Shown piece after piece: positions 49,790 through 60,310 of a DNA stretch of 64,000 nt. The stretch is from Dreissena polymorpha (taxonomy: Eukaryota; Mollusca; Bivalvia; Myida; Dreissenidae). The notes below the pieces were generated by a model. It was not told the DNA's origin, ran no database searches, and saw only the letters and a list, made by a program, of their open reading frames with translations. Both the position numbers and the translations under genes were made by a program. How positions within the stretch are numbered: position 1 is the stretch's first letter; each line of letters starts with the position of its first letter. The stretch is from assembly GCF_020536995.1 (NCBI RefSeq), contig NC_068366.1, positions 16,583,522 through 16,647,521 on the forward strand. Direction: 5' to 3'.

Positions 49790-50011
49790 TCCACAACTGC
49801 ATTCAGCTGGCAACGAACGCACCCTCAGCTTCTCCAAGCCCCCCTGGTTGGTCAACAGAAATCCTTCACGATCCCTTCCGTTCATTCTGTCACAAATTAG
49901 GGATAGTGCTTGTATGCTGTCTTGCAGACTGGCACAACCATCAGGAAGAGGCAATTCTTTGCTGAGGCTGGGATATTCCCACAATCCGCTTTCAGGGTTG
50001 AAATGATGACC
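49790..50011 (-). pseudogene. KDZ transposon, internal exon (74 codons, intact)
   Basis: A 222-base exon between a TTTAACCAG acceptor and a GTAAGT donor, open in phase 0. It starts GHHFNPESGLWEYPSLSKEL and ends RVRSLPAECSCG. It joins in frame to exons on both sides. Function in the transposon protein is not known to me; a Cys-x-Cys pair at the end continues into KCQANMRTC of the next exon, suggesting a zinc-binding module split by the intron. Confidence 0.75.
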
Positions 50012-50317
50012 CTGGTTAAAGATAGCAAGGTCAGATGTAATAATCAGAAAGAAAACTCGAACTCATTCCACTAACTGAATCACCCAGTAAGGTCCTTCAG
50101 TTAAGCATTTCAGAAAAATCTGATATTTGCTATAGTTAATAGTTCAGCACTGGTCCAATGTATTGATAAGCTCCTATGATTATAATGGTCAAGATTCTGT
50201 CAGTTCTGAAGGAAATGAAGTAACATGGCAAATAACAGCTATAGTTTGGGTTATGACCATACAAATAAAGCTGCAGTATATTAGTTTAATATAAAATTAC
50301 ACTTCATTTAAATATAC

Positions 50318-51608
50318 CTTAATATCTTGGTCTTGTACAGGTTGTGCAGTCAGGTCATCATCATTCGTCTCATCTAGTCCCAATGTCTCTGTCTCTTCAG
50401 TATCATCTTCACAGGCCTGTTCATTGGAACTACTGGCTATAGCACTATTGGGCAATTCATTTTCCCAGATATATTAATGATTTTTCAATATTTCTAAATG
50501 TGGGCAGAGGTTTTCGGCTTTGTCCATGTAAACAATGTGTCTTTTGGAAGACGAAAACATTGCATCGCAGTAACCTGACAGACAATGAAATCTGTTGTCA
50601 CGAAGTTTTACAATGGAACAGCTAGAGTCATGGCCAGAAAATACAGAATACTCTTCATATTTTTGTGACTTTGTTGGAGGTGGAAAAAACCAACTCATTC
50701 ACTTTTCCTAAGTAAGCTCTCATTTTTGTACACATTTATTTTCTGGAAGTACAGGGTCAGTGACATTTCGAATAACCAAATTCATGAAAGGTTTGATCAT
50801 TTCTTCAAAGAGACGCATATGGCAACATTTGACCCTGGAGACATCAATAGTGGCCAATTCTTGAGCAGGAATGTTTATTGTTGCCAAACAAAACAATGTC
50901 GAGTATATGTCACAGGAACAAGACATGTCTGTAAGTTCATTAGCATTGGAATATGAGAGATGAACATATGAATCTTCTTGGAAAAGGCCAGTTGACAAGC
51001 TTATATCGTTCATTGCAAATATGCTCATGAAACTTGATGAATGGCGCCAAATGACATTATCATTTGTAATTAATGCAAACTTAAATTGTTGATAAGCCGA
51101 TTTGTTTTCAATTTTGGATTCTTGAGAGAAGTCTGGGTCAACAGACCTTATATTAACTGCAAGCGTTAACGTTCGTTTAACTTCTCTACGAGATCGTTTT
51201 TGTGGAGGGGGCTGGTCATCATCTACTAAATCAGATGACACTGGTGGAGACAGTCTCACAGTGGAGTTTGATGGTAGAGTTTCCATGTGTTTAAGTTTCA
51301 AGCAAACATCAAACACTTCTGATAGGTAACCATCATGGAAGTAATATAGAATTTGATTTCGTACTGAGGCTGGTTTATATTTCTTGTCACAAAGGGGTAA
51401 CCATTGAGAAAAGTTAACTTTCTTTAATTGCCATTTATGGTTATTCGGAATGAACGAAATAACTTGCATTTGTGCCAGCCAAGAGACAGGTGATCGAAGA
51501 GGTGAAAACAGAGATATTGGTGACTGTGGAACGGATGCTTCCTCTCTGAATGCATTCATCAGAGCTCGGAAGGCCTCATTGTCGAACAGTTTGTATGCTT
51601 GATGGAAG
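50318..51608 (-). pseudogene. KDZ transposon, N-terminal and zinc-finger exon
   Basis: It opens after a TTTTAG acceptor (FHQAYKLFDNEAFRALMNAF) and reads 279 codons from the ATG at 51,559 to a stop at 50,720-50,722. Three in-frame stops cluster at 50,722-50,699. It then reads on through WFFPPPTKSQKYEEYSVFSG, one TAA at 50,474, and an acidic segment (ACEDDTEETETLGLDETNDD) to a GTATAT donor. CSCDIYSTLFC followed by VKCCHMRLFEEM has a SWIM-like CxC...CxH arrangement, and QPPPQKRSRREVKR is a possible nuclear localisation signal. The assignment to the KDZ element rests on phase continuity with the catalytic exon and on strand. Confidence 0.7.
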
Positions 51609-51938
51609 CTAAAATGATTGTATTATTCAATAAAAACTAAACCTTTTCACTGTAAAAACAAATAGGACACACCAACCTGTCAGACAGTCAGATTTGTTAA
51701 ATCCAAATGTGCTTGTCTTACTAAATTTGACACTCAATGATGTACATTATTTTGATGTAAACAGTACAATTACAAGCACTACACATGAATTGCATCCACT
51801 TATTTAAAATTACATGATACCGTATGTATTTCTGTATGAAATTACAGCTATACATTGTTATATCTGACAGGTTTTTGTATGATTTTCATTTTTCACATTA
51901 TCTGTTAAAAATTTAAAATCAACATGACAAACAAATAA

Positions 51939-52790
51939 GCAAGATTGCCGGCCATAAACCCTGAGGCGCTCATCTGAGACCTGAAGGAACTAAATGACTA
52001 AAAATGTGATTTCTACACTGTTTACAAGGTTTCACTATAGCCATATAATTAAAACTGCTCTACCCCCTGTTGGCAATGTTTTTCAACAGACTACCACCAT
52101 TTTCTAACTTTGCCAAAATATAATTACAACAAATGTTCTGTCCAAAATGTGACTTGAGTGTTAACTATCTGTTTCTTTAATTTTACCAAGTGTTTTTACC
52201 TAACATGACCCAGTTTTAAACTCAGTCAAAATATCATTCGGAAAAATCTTCTGACAAAGTCTCATGAATATAAAACTAAAAATGTGACTTACAGTAATAG
52301 TGTTTACAAGGTTTCACTATAGCCATTTTACAAAAAAATGCCCCGCAACCTGGCTGACATGTTTTTCAACCTACCAGATACATTTTCAAACTCTGCCCAT
52401 ATGATATATATTAAATACACAATTTCTGACCCAGTTTCATCGATTACACTTCTAAAGTGTAAACAAGATTTTACTAAAGCCATATAAGGAATACTGCCCC
52501 ACCTATTGCGGCTATGTTTTTCAACCCACCGAAAAATTTTGGAACTCAGCCGAGATATCATTAGAACAAATGTTATGACCTAGTTTTTGACCTCACATGA
52601 CCCACTTTCAAACTCAGCCGATATATCATTGGGGCAAATCTTCTGACCAAGTTTCATAAAGATCATACAATAAATGTTGCCTTAGAATATTAACAAGATA
52701 AATGTTGGTGACGGACACACAATGATAAGACGGACAAAAAGCAATCACAAAAGCTCACCATAATAACTTTGTGCTCAGGTGAGTTAAAAA
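51939..52790 (+). mobile_element. Pearl-like element, family D, about four units
   Basis: The 5' end AAGATTGCCGGCCATAAACC is followed by GAGGCGCTCATCTGAG. Units then repeat with GTTTACAAGGTTTCACTATA, GCCATATAA and ATGTTTTTCAACC words. The 3' part has GACGGACACA and GACGGACAAAAAGCAATC tracts, and it ends in a hairpin-forming segment AGCTCACCATAA...GTGCTCAGGTGAGTT. It sits in an intron of the KDZ gene. Confidence 0.78.
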
Positions 52791-52943
52791 AAGAGACACA
52801 TTTTTCACAAATGTACTCCTATCTTCCTAAATTATTTTTTAAGCCGCATAATTCTATCAAAAAGTTAACACTTAATCATAATCTTCATGGACACATGAGT
52901 TAAAGGGTTATCACTGGCAGATTCTGGGTGTACAAAATCGTAC

Positions 52944-53109
52944 TTAAAACTCTTCTTTTTTATAATGCAGGCAAGCAGTCCAATACAGGTCAAGTGTTCC
53001 CGGAACTGCTCTGTCTACACATGTGAACGAAAATGCTCCATCAGTTTTGAAATGTTCTTTTTTAGAAGAGCCGAATACTTCTTTCCTGACGCTGGCAACT
53101 GATTTATTT
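52944..53109 (-). pseudogene. Probable KDZ upstream exon
   Basis: After a CTATTCTAG acceptor the frame set by the preceding exon reads KINQLPASGKKYSALLKKNI and SKLMEHFRSHV, then one TGA-type interruption, then TEQFREHLTCIGLLACIIKK. Phase agrees with the exon at 53,405-53,552. The 3' boundary is uncertain because no clean donor was seen. Confidence 0.5.
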
Positions 53110-53404
53110 CTAGAATAGAGCAATTTGAATGAACAAAACAAATGTTATTTTAGCTATGAATACAGGGTGCTTTTCTATGATACATTCTGCATGTAACAGA
53201 TAAATATACGAAACTTGCAGAAGTAAGTTTAACGGTAATTATTATTTGCACACATTTTTTTTCTATCAAATATACCATCAATAAATATACTAACTGTAGT
53301 GAATAAAATAAACAGAAAATTCACATTGAATGGGTTCTTTTACCGTAAAACAGGCAGAGCTTGGAAGTTACATTGAGTTAATGTTCCACATAGATTTTAC
53401 TTAC

Positions 53405-53552
53405 TTTTATCCCCAAACAACTTTTTTCTCTTTTTAGTCAGTGCGCCTCGATAACACTCTTTTCCCATGTCAACATCAGATTGTGTGAACACATTCTCCC
53501 AGAACATATTGTCATCAAATCCTATGTGGGATAAACCTGGAATGCATAGGGC
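53405..53552 (-). pseudogene. Probable first recognised KDZ exon
   Basis: A 148-base exon between a TTTAATTTAG acceptor and a GTAAGT donor, open throughout: IPGLSHIGFDDNMFWENVFT then SDVDMGKECYRGALTKKRKK. It has good splice sites and no stops. It is linked to the downstream pieces by strand and phase only. Confidence 0.55.
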
Positions 53553-55097
53553 CTAAATTAAAATTAAGTTTGTTCGCCCTTTACCGACCGACCCACTTTT
53601 TACCCCCCGACCCAAATTTTTTTTATTGCGATTTCTGAAAACGTATTTTTTTATTTTCGTATTCGCCGATAATAAAAGAACCGACTGTAATATTGGCTAT
53701 TACGTCACCCGATACTGAAAACGGTACTGAAGAATTCGGCAGATTACAACGTTATCATAGTTTACACCCGCTTTATTCCAATAAACAGTACTTAAAGACC
53801 GAGGATGGCTTTTTTATTGAATAGTACATATCTTTGTTTGTCTAAACAGTTACCATTTCGTTATTAATATTTCCCTTGTAAGTGTCATTTTAAAGGTAAT
53901 ATACACATCTATAGCCGAAATGAAGTTTGTGATTCTAAAATTGGTCCGGAAATATTACTAGCGGAACTCTGTTAAGTTAAGGCTTAAACTAAAGTGGTTT
54001 TTAGCAATCTTTTATTTAAAAATTGCTCTCAAACTCATACAAAAATATCTAGCCGGAAATGATTTTTGTGATTTTAAATGAACAAGTACCGGAGTTATTC
54101 GTTTGGAAAAATGTGTAAGATGTCAGGACATGTCATACTTTTTTTATTGAAAAGGACATATCAGCTTTTGTCTATAACTTTCGTATTTTTTTATTTAAAT
54201 AACGTTTTACATGTAAAATCAAAGTTTATTGCCTGAAATAAACGTTGTTTGTGCTGTTCTCAATATTTACTTAACTGATTTAATTATTTATTAAATTTTC
54301 TTAATAACATCTTAATTCACGATTGAAATGTTCAACATGAAAAATAATGAGCCTTAAAAATACTTAAATAGTTCCTATTGTGTTCTCTAGATTTCCCTTA
54401 ACGTATGTCTTTATTAAATATTCATGCCAGGGACCTACACAAATAGGTCCATGTCCATGCTGTGATAATATGTGTGGAAATATGTTTAAAAGTACGCCGG
54501 AGTATGGCCGGGTGCCTTTAAGCGTATTCTCCGTACCCGGGGTACATGATAGTATACTTCAGAGTACCCGGGTACTTTTAAGTAGTACCTTAGCCTACAA
54601 TTACCAATTAAGCAAAAAATGTTGGCGGGTGAAAGCTAGATTATCTAGGGGTTATAGAGCACATAAGTACAAAGTTTTCGTATAGTTAGTCCAAAAGAAA
54701 GTTTCACTAACATAGCCAAACATGATGGTAGGTAGGTCGACTAAACGTTAGTTTTGTTTTCAAAATTTTTCTTTTGCGATTGATTACCCTTAATAAGAAT
54801 ATGCCATGACATGCAGAAATCTTCCCACTCTGTATTTAACATTATATTTATATGGTTTTGGTCAATTTGAAGTCAGTTAAGTAAAGTTGATCGATTGTTT
54901 TTTTATGTTATAGTTATTTTAGTGAATATGATCAAAAACTAATATTGCAATACCGAAAATCAGGGTGTGGTTCGCACAAACACGTAGGGACGTTAGTGCA
55001 ATTGGGTTGGTGAAAACAAACAACTTTTTTACGCCTTTTTTTTAAATTAGGCAAGTCCGAGGATCTGACTGTCAGCAATATCTGACATTAGACAATT
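53553..55097. other. Non-coding DNA between the KDZ element and the LINE
   Basis: AT-rich. A C-rich patch at 53,575-53,620 (CCGACCGACCCA, CCCCCCGACCCA) and two GTACCCGGG palindromes near 54,533-54,576 stand out. No gene is supported; an open frame at 54,380-54,685 crosses the palindromes and looks like chance. Confidence 0.4.
54533..54576. repeat. Paired GTACCCGGGTAC palindromes
   Basis: AGTACCCGGGTACT at 54,563-54,576 is a perfect 14-base palindrome. GTACCCGGGGTAC at 54,533-54,545 is the same with one extra G. Confidence 0.8.
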
Positions 55098-55438
55098 CTT
55101 TTTTTTTTATTTTTTTTTTTTATTCAATATCATACATATAATGTAAACATGTATATGATCATACAACACAGTGATTGTATAAAGCAATAAAGTTCAGACA
55201 TGTTATACAAGATATGCTATTATATATATATTATTTTTTTTTGAGAGAAAAGAAAAGAACAACAGAGGAATAGTTTTGAAAAATGATGAGTTGTATTAAG
55301 TCGGAAGAAAGCATACTGGATTTGTGTGTTTTGTTGTAAATTCACAATGATCTTGTCTGATTGAAAAAAATATAAACAAAAACTTTTTTAGAAAGATAAA
55401 CTAGCATTAGAGTGAAATGTATATAAGTGGACAAAACA

Positions 55439-57844
55439 TTATGAGAATTTAATCCGATTCCATTTTTGTTCAAAGATTTGTAATGTGTCATTACTGAGGG
55501 CTATTTCTTTCTCAATCTGGATTTTTAGTTTAAGACTATGGACAAAACAATTAAAATTTGGTACTTGTTTTTTGTACTTCATGTTTAAGATGAAATATTT
55601 CATCAATATAACCATAAAATTCACAATATTATTACCGTCTATTGATTTCAATGAGTTAATTCCGAAACTTACATTTAAGAAAGATAGTTTAACGTTTAGT
55701 TGCTGTTGTTCAAGAAAAGATGTTAATTGATTCCAGATAGGCTGGATGTGTTTGCACTCCCAAAAAAGATGTTCTATAGTTTCAATGTTTTCACTGCAGA
55801 AGTCACACAGATTTGAGTTAGATAATTTGCATTTAAAGAGATATTTATTTGTAGCTATAATTCTATGGATGTATTTATATTGAAAATTTCTCAGTGTGCA
55901 TTCAATATTTGCTTTATATGGCATGGTAAATATGTGTTTCCAATTAAGTTCATTTTCTCCAAAAAGGACTTGCCATTTATTTTGGATTTTGGAGTTTTCC
56001 GTAGGGTTTTTAATTTGTAGTTTGTAAAATATTTTATTTGTTTTGTTTTTTCTTCCAAGTATGTTTTCTACAAATGTTGTTTGAGTACATGGTGTATTAT
56101 TTGTATTGATTTCAGATTTAATATGTATGGGTATGCTTTTGATTAGTGTGTAGTACTTCAGAAAATTATTTGAAGGTATTCCATGTATGTAGCATATATT
56201 ATCAAAAGAGTAGAAATCCTTAATTCTATAGTCATATAATTGGTCGACATATTTAATGCTTCGTTCAAACCAATCTTTATAGAAAAACGTCTTATTGTTT
56301 GAAGTTATGTCTTTATTGTTCCATAAAATTGTTTTACTGCTAGTTTGGGTTTCTAATTTATGAGTGACATCACTCCACGCTGATAGAACATCAGACAGAA
56401 ATATGTTTTCGTTTGCAATTTCATGTAAGATAGTATTGCTGATGTTACATTCAAAGAGTAAGGAGTCACCATATTTTTTTAGGATTTTCTGGTAGAATAA
56501 TTTCCATTTACTCGTATTGGTATTATCTAGGTATCTTTTAACCCAGCTGCATTTGATTGCATTCAAGAATGAGTCAATGTTCGTTAATTGGATACCTCCA
56601 TTTTCTACAGATTGAATTAACTGAGTTCTTTTTATTTTATCAGGCTTACCGTCCCATATGAAATTGAATATTGCTGATTTTATATCGTTAATAACATCTT
56701 TTGGTGGATTTGGGAGAACTGTTAATACATATATTAATTTAGGAAGTGCAAACGTTTTCAATGCTGTGTTTTTTCCGATTAGTGTAAGTTTACGATGATG
56801 CCATGATTTTAAGCAGTTTTTAAAATTCTGTAATTTAGGTAGAATGTTTTTAAGAACTGTATCCTTTTCATTATTTGTGAAAGTAATTCCTAACGTTGTG
56901 GCTTCATCGGATGTCCAATTAAATTTCATTTCTTTTTTATATAGAACATTACTTTGTTTTAATTTACCTACTCGTAGCACAGTACATTTACTTTTGTTTA
57001 GTTTTAGACCCGATGTCATTCCGTAAAGGGTTAGCGACTCTATTAGGTTATGGAAAGAATCGTAATTGTCGTTTAAAAAGTAAGTTGCATCGTCAGCAAA
57101 TAGGGATTGTTTGATTTCTTCGTCAGGTTCAAGTGATATGCCTTTTATGTGTTTATTTGATTGGATGTGATGTGATAGATACTCAATGCAAATAATAAAT
57201 AGCGATGATGACAGTGGACATCCTTGTCGAACCCCCCGTTCGATGTTAAAACTGTTTGAAAAGAAGCCATTGTTAATGATTATACTTTTAATATCGGTAT
57301 AGAATAGTTTGACCCATTGAATGAGACTTTCACCAAAGTTCATATTTTCTAAGCAGGAGAACATAAATGAATGATCAAGCGAATCGAATGCCTTTTCAAA
57401 GTCTGCAAATAATATTAGACCAGGACTATTTGAATTGTTGAAATAGTTTATGCATTCTTGGATAAGACGAACGTTTTCACCAATGTATCGTCCCTTTATA
57501 AAACCAGATTGAGAATTTGAAATAATTGATGGTAATATTTTTTTAATTCTGTTTGCTATACTTTTAGTTGCAATTTTATAATCATTGTTTAGTAAACTAA
57601 TCGGGCGCCAGTTTGATAAGGAATCTAAGTTTTTTCCAGGTTTTGGAATAAGTGATATAATACCTTGTTTTTGTAGCGTAGTTAAGTTTTCGTTGTTAAA
57701 TGAGTAGTTAAGTGAATTAATTAGATGTGTTTTTATATCATTCCAGAATATTTTATAAAATTCGATTGTGATGCCATCCGATCCTGGGCTTTTGTTATTT
57801 TGCATTTCTTTTAGGGCTAGTCCACATTCATATTCATTAAGCAA
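55439..57844 (-). CDS. LINE reverse transcriptase region of ORF2 (801 codons)
   Basis: Open from 57,844 to the natural stop at 55,439-55,441. It makes cDNA from the element's own RNA by target-primed reverse transcription in the nucleus. RT motifs in order: NWRPISLLN near residue 80, LILFADFEKAFDSLDH near 145-160, GVRQGCPLSSSLF near 207 and the catalytic FADD near 250. LTLIGKNTALKTFALPKL (thumb) follows near residue 350. Near residue 675 is CDFCSENIETIEHLFWEC, the C-x2-C-x7-H-x4-C zinc knuckle typical of L1-type ORF2. All key acids are present. The ATG here is internal; the frame truly continues from upstream, broken by the frameshift near 57,923. Confidence 0.9.
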   Translation of the reverse strand: MLNEYECGLALKEMQNNKSPGSDGITIEFYKIFWNDIKTHLINSLNYSFNNENLTTLQKQGIISLIPKPGKNLDSLSNWRPISLLNNDYKIATKSIANRIKKILPSIISNSQSGFIKGRYIGENVRLIQECINYFNNSNSPGLILFADFEKAFDSLDHSFMFSCLENMNFGESLIQWVKLFYTDIKSIIINNGFFSNSFNIERGVRQGCPLSSSLFIICIEYLSHHIQSNKHIKGISLEPDEEIKQSLFADDATYFLNDNYDSFHNLIESLTLYGMTSGLKLNKSKCTVLRVGKLKQSNVLYKKEMKFNWTSDEATTLGITFTNNEKDTVLKNILPKLQNFKNCLKSWHHRKLTLIGKNTALKTFALPKLIYVLTVLPNPPKDVINDIKSAIFNFIWDGKPDKIKRTQLIQSVENGGIQLTNIDSFLNAIKCSWVKRYLDNTNTSKWKLFYQKILKKYGDSLLFECNISNTILHEIANENIFLSDVLSAWSDVTHKLETQTSSKTILWNNKDITSNNKTFFYKDWFERSIKYVDQLYDYRIKDFYSFDNICYIHGIPSNNFLKYYTLIKSIPIHIKSEINTNNTPCTQTTFVENILGRKNKTNKIFYKLQIKNPTENSKIQNKWQVLFGENELNWKHIFTMPYKANIECTLRNFQYKYIHRIIATNKYLFKCKLSNSNLCDFCSENIETIEHLFWECKHIQPIWNQLTSFLEQQQLNVKLSFLNVSFGINSLKSIDGNNIVNFMVILMKYFILNMKYKKQVPNFNCFVHSLKLKIQIEKEIALSNDTLQIFEQKWNRIKFS

Positions 57845-57873
57845 TCCGTCGCACAGTTGTTTTTCCTCCTGGT

Positions 57874-58329
57874 TTAAAGCGTGATGTGTATTTTTAAAAA
57901 GGGTGTTATTTTCAACATTTTTCGTTTATAGAGGGTTTCGAAAAATAAACGTTGTTCTTCTAGTATTTGAGTTCTGTTTGTTATATCTTTGCCATTGACT
58001 ACTAGTTTGTGTACAGTTTTTTGTTCACTTCTACGTTTTTCAATGTTTGCAAAATATTTTGTGTTTTTTTCATTGTGTTCAACATGCTGAGCACGCGCTC
58101 TTAGTATTATTCCATTGAGATGTGTATGATAGATTCCATCTAATATTTGTTTTTTTAATGTTATTTCATTTTCAATGTCGGTGGTATCATTTGTGTTTGT
58201 TTGATGCAATTGTTTTTCAAGTGTTTCAATGGTTTTGATGGTTTCAGTTTCAAGTTTGTGTGTTTCTTTTTGTTTAAATGATGTGTATCTAATTGTTGTG
58301 TTACGTATATTTCCTTTGATTACTTCCCA
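57874..58329 (-). pseudogene. LINE ORF2 linker between endonuclease and RT
   Basis: Same frame as the endonuclease after the TAA at 58,330. It reads WEVIKGNIRNTTIRYTSFKQ, then a Lys/Glu-rich helical stretch and RAQHVEHNEKNTKYFANIEK, as in the linker of L1/Tx1 ORF2. It ends at a stop created by the one-base shift near 57,923; the correct continuation (LNQEEKQLCDGLLNEYECG) is visible in the next frame. Confidence 0.8.
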
Positions 58330-59175
58330 TTAGGTGTTTGGGTTTGCATCTTTATTATTTTGGACTGTATTTAATATTTCCTGTTTTATTTGTGTTTGAT
58401 ATTGTGTATCTAATAAGATGCTGTTGTTAATATTAAAGTATCCTGGGCCTCTTTCATGTTGTATATTGTGCAGTTTAAGTTCAACTAGAGAATGGTCAGT
58501 CATAAATCCTGGTTTTATGTTACATGTGTCAATACTGTTGCAAAGAGATTCAGATATTAAAAAATAGTCTAATCTACAAAATATTGTTGGTTTTGTGTTT
58601 GAGTGCCAGGTGAATTTGCTTTCGTTTTGATATATTGTACGCCAGATGTCTATCATATTGTAGTTTTCAATTATGTTATTTGAAATGTTTCTATTTTTAG
58701 GATGAGAATAAAGGTTTCCATTCTTTTTGTCTAATAATGGGTTAAGAACAGTATTAAAATCACCACCGATTATAATGTTTTTATCTTGGTTATGAATTAT
58801 AAAGGTTTGTAATGTTTCGTAGAATGTGGAATCATCTATGTTAGGGCCGTAGACATTGATTAATGTTAATTCTGTTTCGTGTATTTTGATATCTATACTT
58901 GCTTGTCTGCCAATTATTATTTCGTTAAAGTTATTGACTGTGATCCCTATATTATTTTTTATCAGAAAGGCAATGCCTTGTTTATTAGTATGTTGTCCGC
59001 TAAGATAGATGTCTCCGTCCCATTCATCTTTTAAGGTTTGTGCTAAAGTATGTGTCAAGTGGCTTTCTTGTAGTAGGCATATACTATATTTTTTTTCGTC
59101 TAACCATTTGAAGATTTTAATGCGTTTTTCTTTATTGTTAAGCCCTTTTACGTTCAGAGTGCATAATTTAATCAT
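58330..59175 (-). CDS. LINE AP-like endonuclease region of ORF2 (281 codons)
   Basis: Starts MIKLCTLNVKGLNNKEKRIK, the usual LNVxGL opening. Catalytic elements of the exonuclease-endonuclease-phosphatase fold are present: LLQESH near residue 34-39, NVYGPN near 107, GGDFNT near 137 and TDHSLVEL near 226. This domain nicks target DNA to prime reverse transcription. A TAA at the end separates it from the linker; the sequence on the far side continues in the same frame. Confidence 0.9.
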   Translation of the reverse strand: MIKLCTLNVKGLNNKEKRIKIFKWLDEKKYSICLLQESHLTHTLAQTLKDEWDGDIYLSGQHTNKQGIAFLIKNNIGITVNNFNEIIIGRQASIDIKIHETELTLINVYGPNIDDSTFYETLQTFIIHNQDKNIIIGGDFNTVLNPLLDKKNGNLYSHPKNRNISNNIIENYNMIDIWRTIYQNESKFTWHSNTKPTIFCRLDYFLISESLCNSIDTCNIKPGFMTDHSLVELKLHNIQHERGPGYFNINNSILLDTQYQTQIKQEILNTVQNNKDANPNT

Positions 59176-59814
59176 TTAAAGAGAGGGAGGGTGTGTAAAT
59201 ATTATTATGTGGGTTTGTCCAGTAAGTTTCTATTTTACAGATGTCCATACATACATACAAAAGTAGAAAACTAAAATTAGAGAAACAAAAATATGAAGAT
59301 TCTATAGGCATGAAGAAGTGAAAAGAAATAATCACAGAAGGATGAAAAAAGAGCTGTAAGATATGAATCCCAAAACAGGTATCTTGGGACAATATATATA
59401 ATACAATATTCATAACTTTCAGCTTCTGCATGTTTAGACACAAACAATTCAGAAACTTAAACACGAACATACAATATAAGAACAAAATAATAAAAAGTAC
59501 AAAAGGAGGCTTAAAGTATAATGAATGATTGTGGTTACAATCAAACATATGGACTTATTTACATCAAAATACATAATTTTACAACATACGTAGAATTCTT
59601 TACGTGTTATTGTTTTGGTGGTGTATTCCTTATGGTGATCGTAAAAAAAAAAGGAAAAAGCGACATAGAAACCCAAAGTCTTCATGATTCTGACAAAAAA
59701 CAACAACAAAAACAACTGAATGCAACAGTTTTTGAAGATCAGTTAATTCTGCATGCTTTTTAGAAGTTTATTATTTTAATATTTAATACATTATGCACTA
59801 TTTTTGTTAATGAA
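59176..59814. other. Sequence 5' of LINE ORF2
   Basis: AT-rich with no recognised domain. Could be LINE 5'/inter-ORF sequence or unrelated flanking DNA. An open minus-strand frame overlapping the ORF2 start is hydrophobic by base composition and is not believed. Confidence 0.4.
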
Positions 59815-60310
59815 TGCTTAATGTATCTATACTTATTTTTTTAAATAGAATCTACATCTATACGTGTTTATTATACCGCAAACATATGTGTTTATAAACG
59901 TATAATTATAACAAAGTACAAAAACATCCCTGATAGAATAAGAATTTATATTAACGTTCAAAACAATATTTCAAAGTATTACTAAATAATTTTTAAGAAG
60001 GAATTCTTAATTTATCTAGACATGGTTTTTTAACAAAATCTACACATATACATGCTTATTACCGACAAAAAAAACAAAGACATATGAGTTAATCATGTAA
60101 TTAAAAACAAGTAACATAATATCCCTGATAAATAAAAGATTGTCTTTAATTTTTATAATGAAGACTTATTTTATCTAAACATATGTTTTATAACAACTAC
60201 ATCTACACATGCTTTTTACCCCAACATATATGCGTTGATCATATAATTAAAGCAAGGTTCAGAACATCCCTGATTAATGAAGGATTGTCATCAACGTTCA
60301 TGTGTTGCAG
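59815..60310. repeat. AT-rich tandem repeat, three diverged units
   Basis: The phrase ATCCCTGATA-like recurs at 59,926, 60,121 and 60,266. Each is preceded by CTACA...TATAC/ACATGCTTATTA-like and AATCATATAATTA-like words. Units are about 145-195 bases. Confidence 0.65.

Larger units (their letters stand above)
40898..53552 (-). mobile_element. KDZ (Kyakuja-Dileera-Zisupton) DNA transposon, decayed
   Basis: A multi-exon transposase gene on the minus strand. Recognised pieces in reading order are 53,552-53,405, about 53,109-52,944, 51,608-50,318, 50,011-49,790 and 43,167-40,898. The junctions 50,318/50,011 and 49,790/43,167 are both phase 0 with GT donors and AG acceptors. The last exon carries the catalytic core: WFDPQHYGHCYGYHM, then ELFYDFSCQL, FHDVFHGFTHIC and INAEVCEQTNSF, which match the KDZ-type YD..C, FH...H..C and E...E signatures as I know them. 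The gene is interrupted by in-frame stops and by a pearl element inside the last exon, so it is inactive. The 6.6-kb intron at 43,168-49,789 contains most of the pearl elements listed here. Terminal repeats and target-site duplications were not found. Confidence 0.8.
55098..59175 (-). mobile_element. L1/Tx1-like LINE, ORF2 with 3' end
   Basis: On the minus strand, the ORF2 start at 59,175 is followed by an AP endonuclease, a linker, reverse transcriptase and a C-terminal CCHC motif ending at 55,439. About 310 bases of 3' UTR and an A-rich tail (55,124-55,098 on this strand) close the element. ORF2 is about 1,245 codons, the normal length for this group. Only two lesions were seen: an in-frame TAA at 58,330-58,332 and a one-base loss in an A run near 57,923. 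No target-site duplication could be found for the 3' flank in the window. Confidence 0.9.

Noticed and set aside
59168-59548. Membrane protein on the minus strand (126 codons, hydrophobic)
   Set aside because: Hydrophobicity comes from T-rich composition, and it overlaps the start of LINE ORF2.
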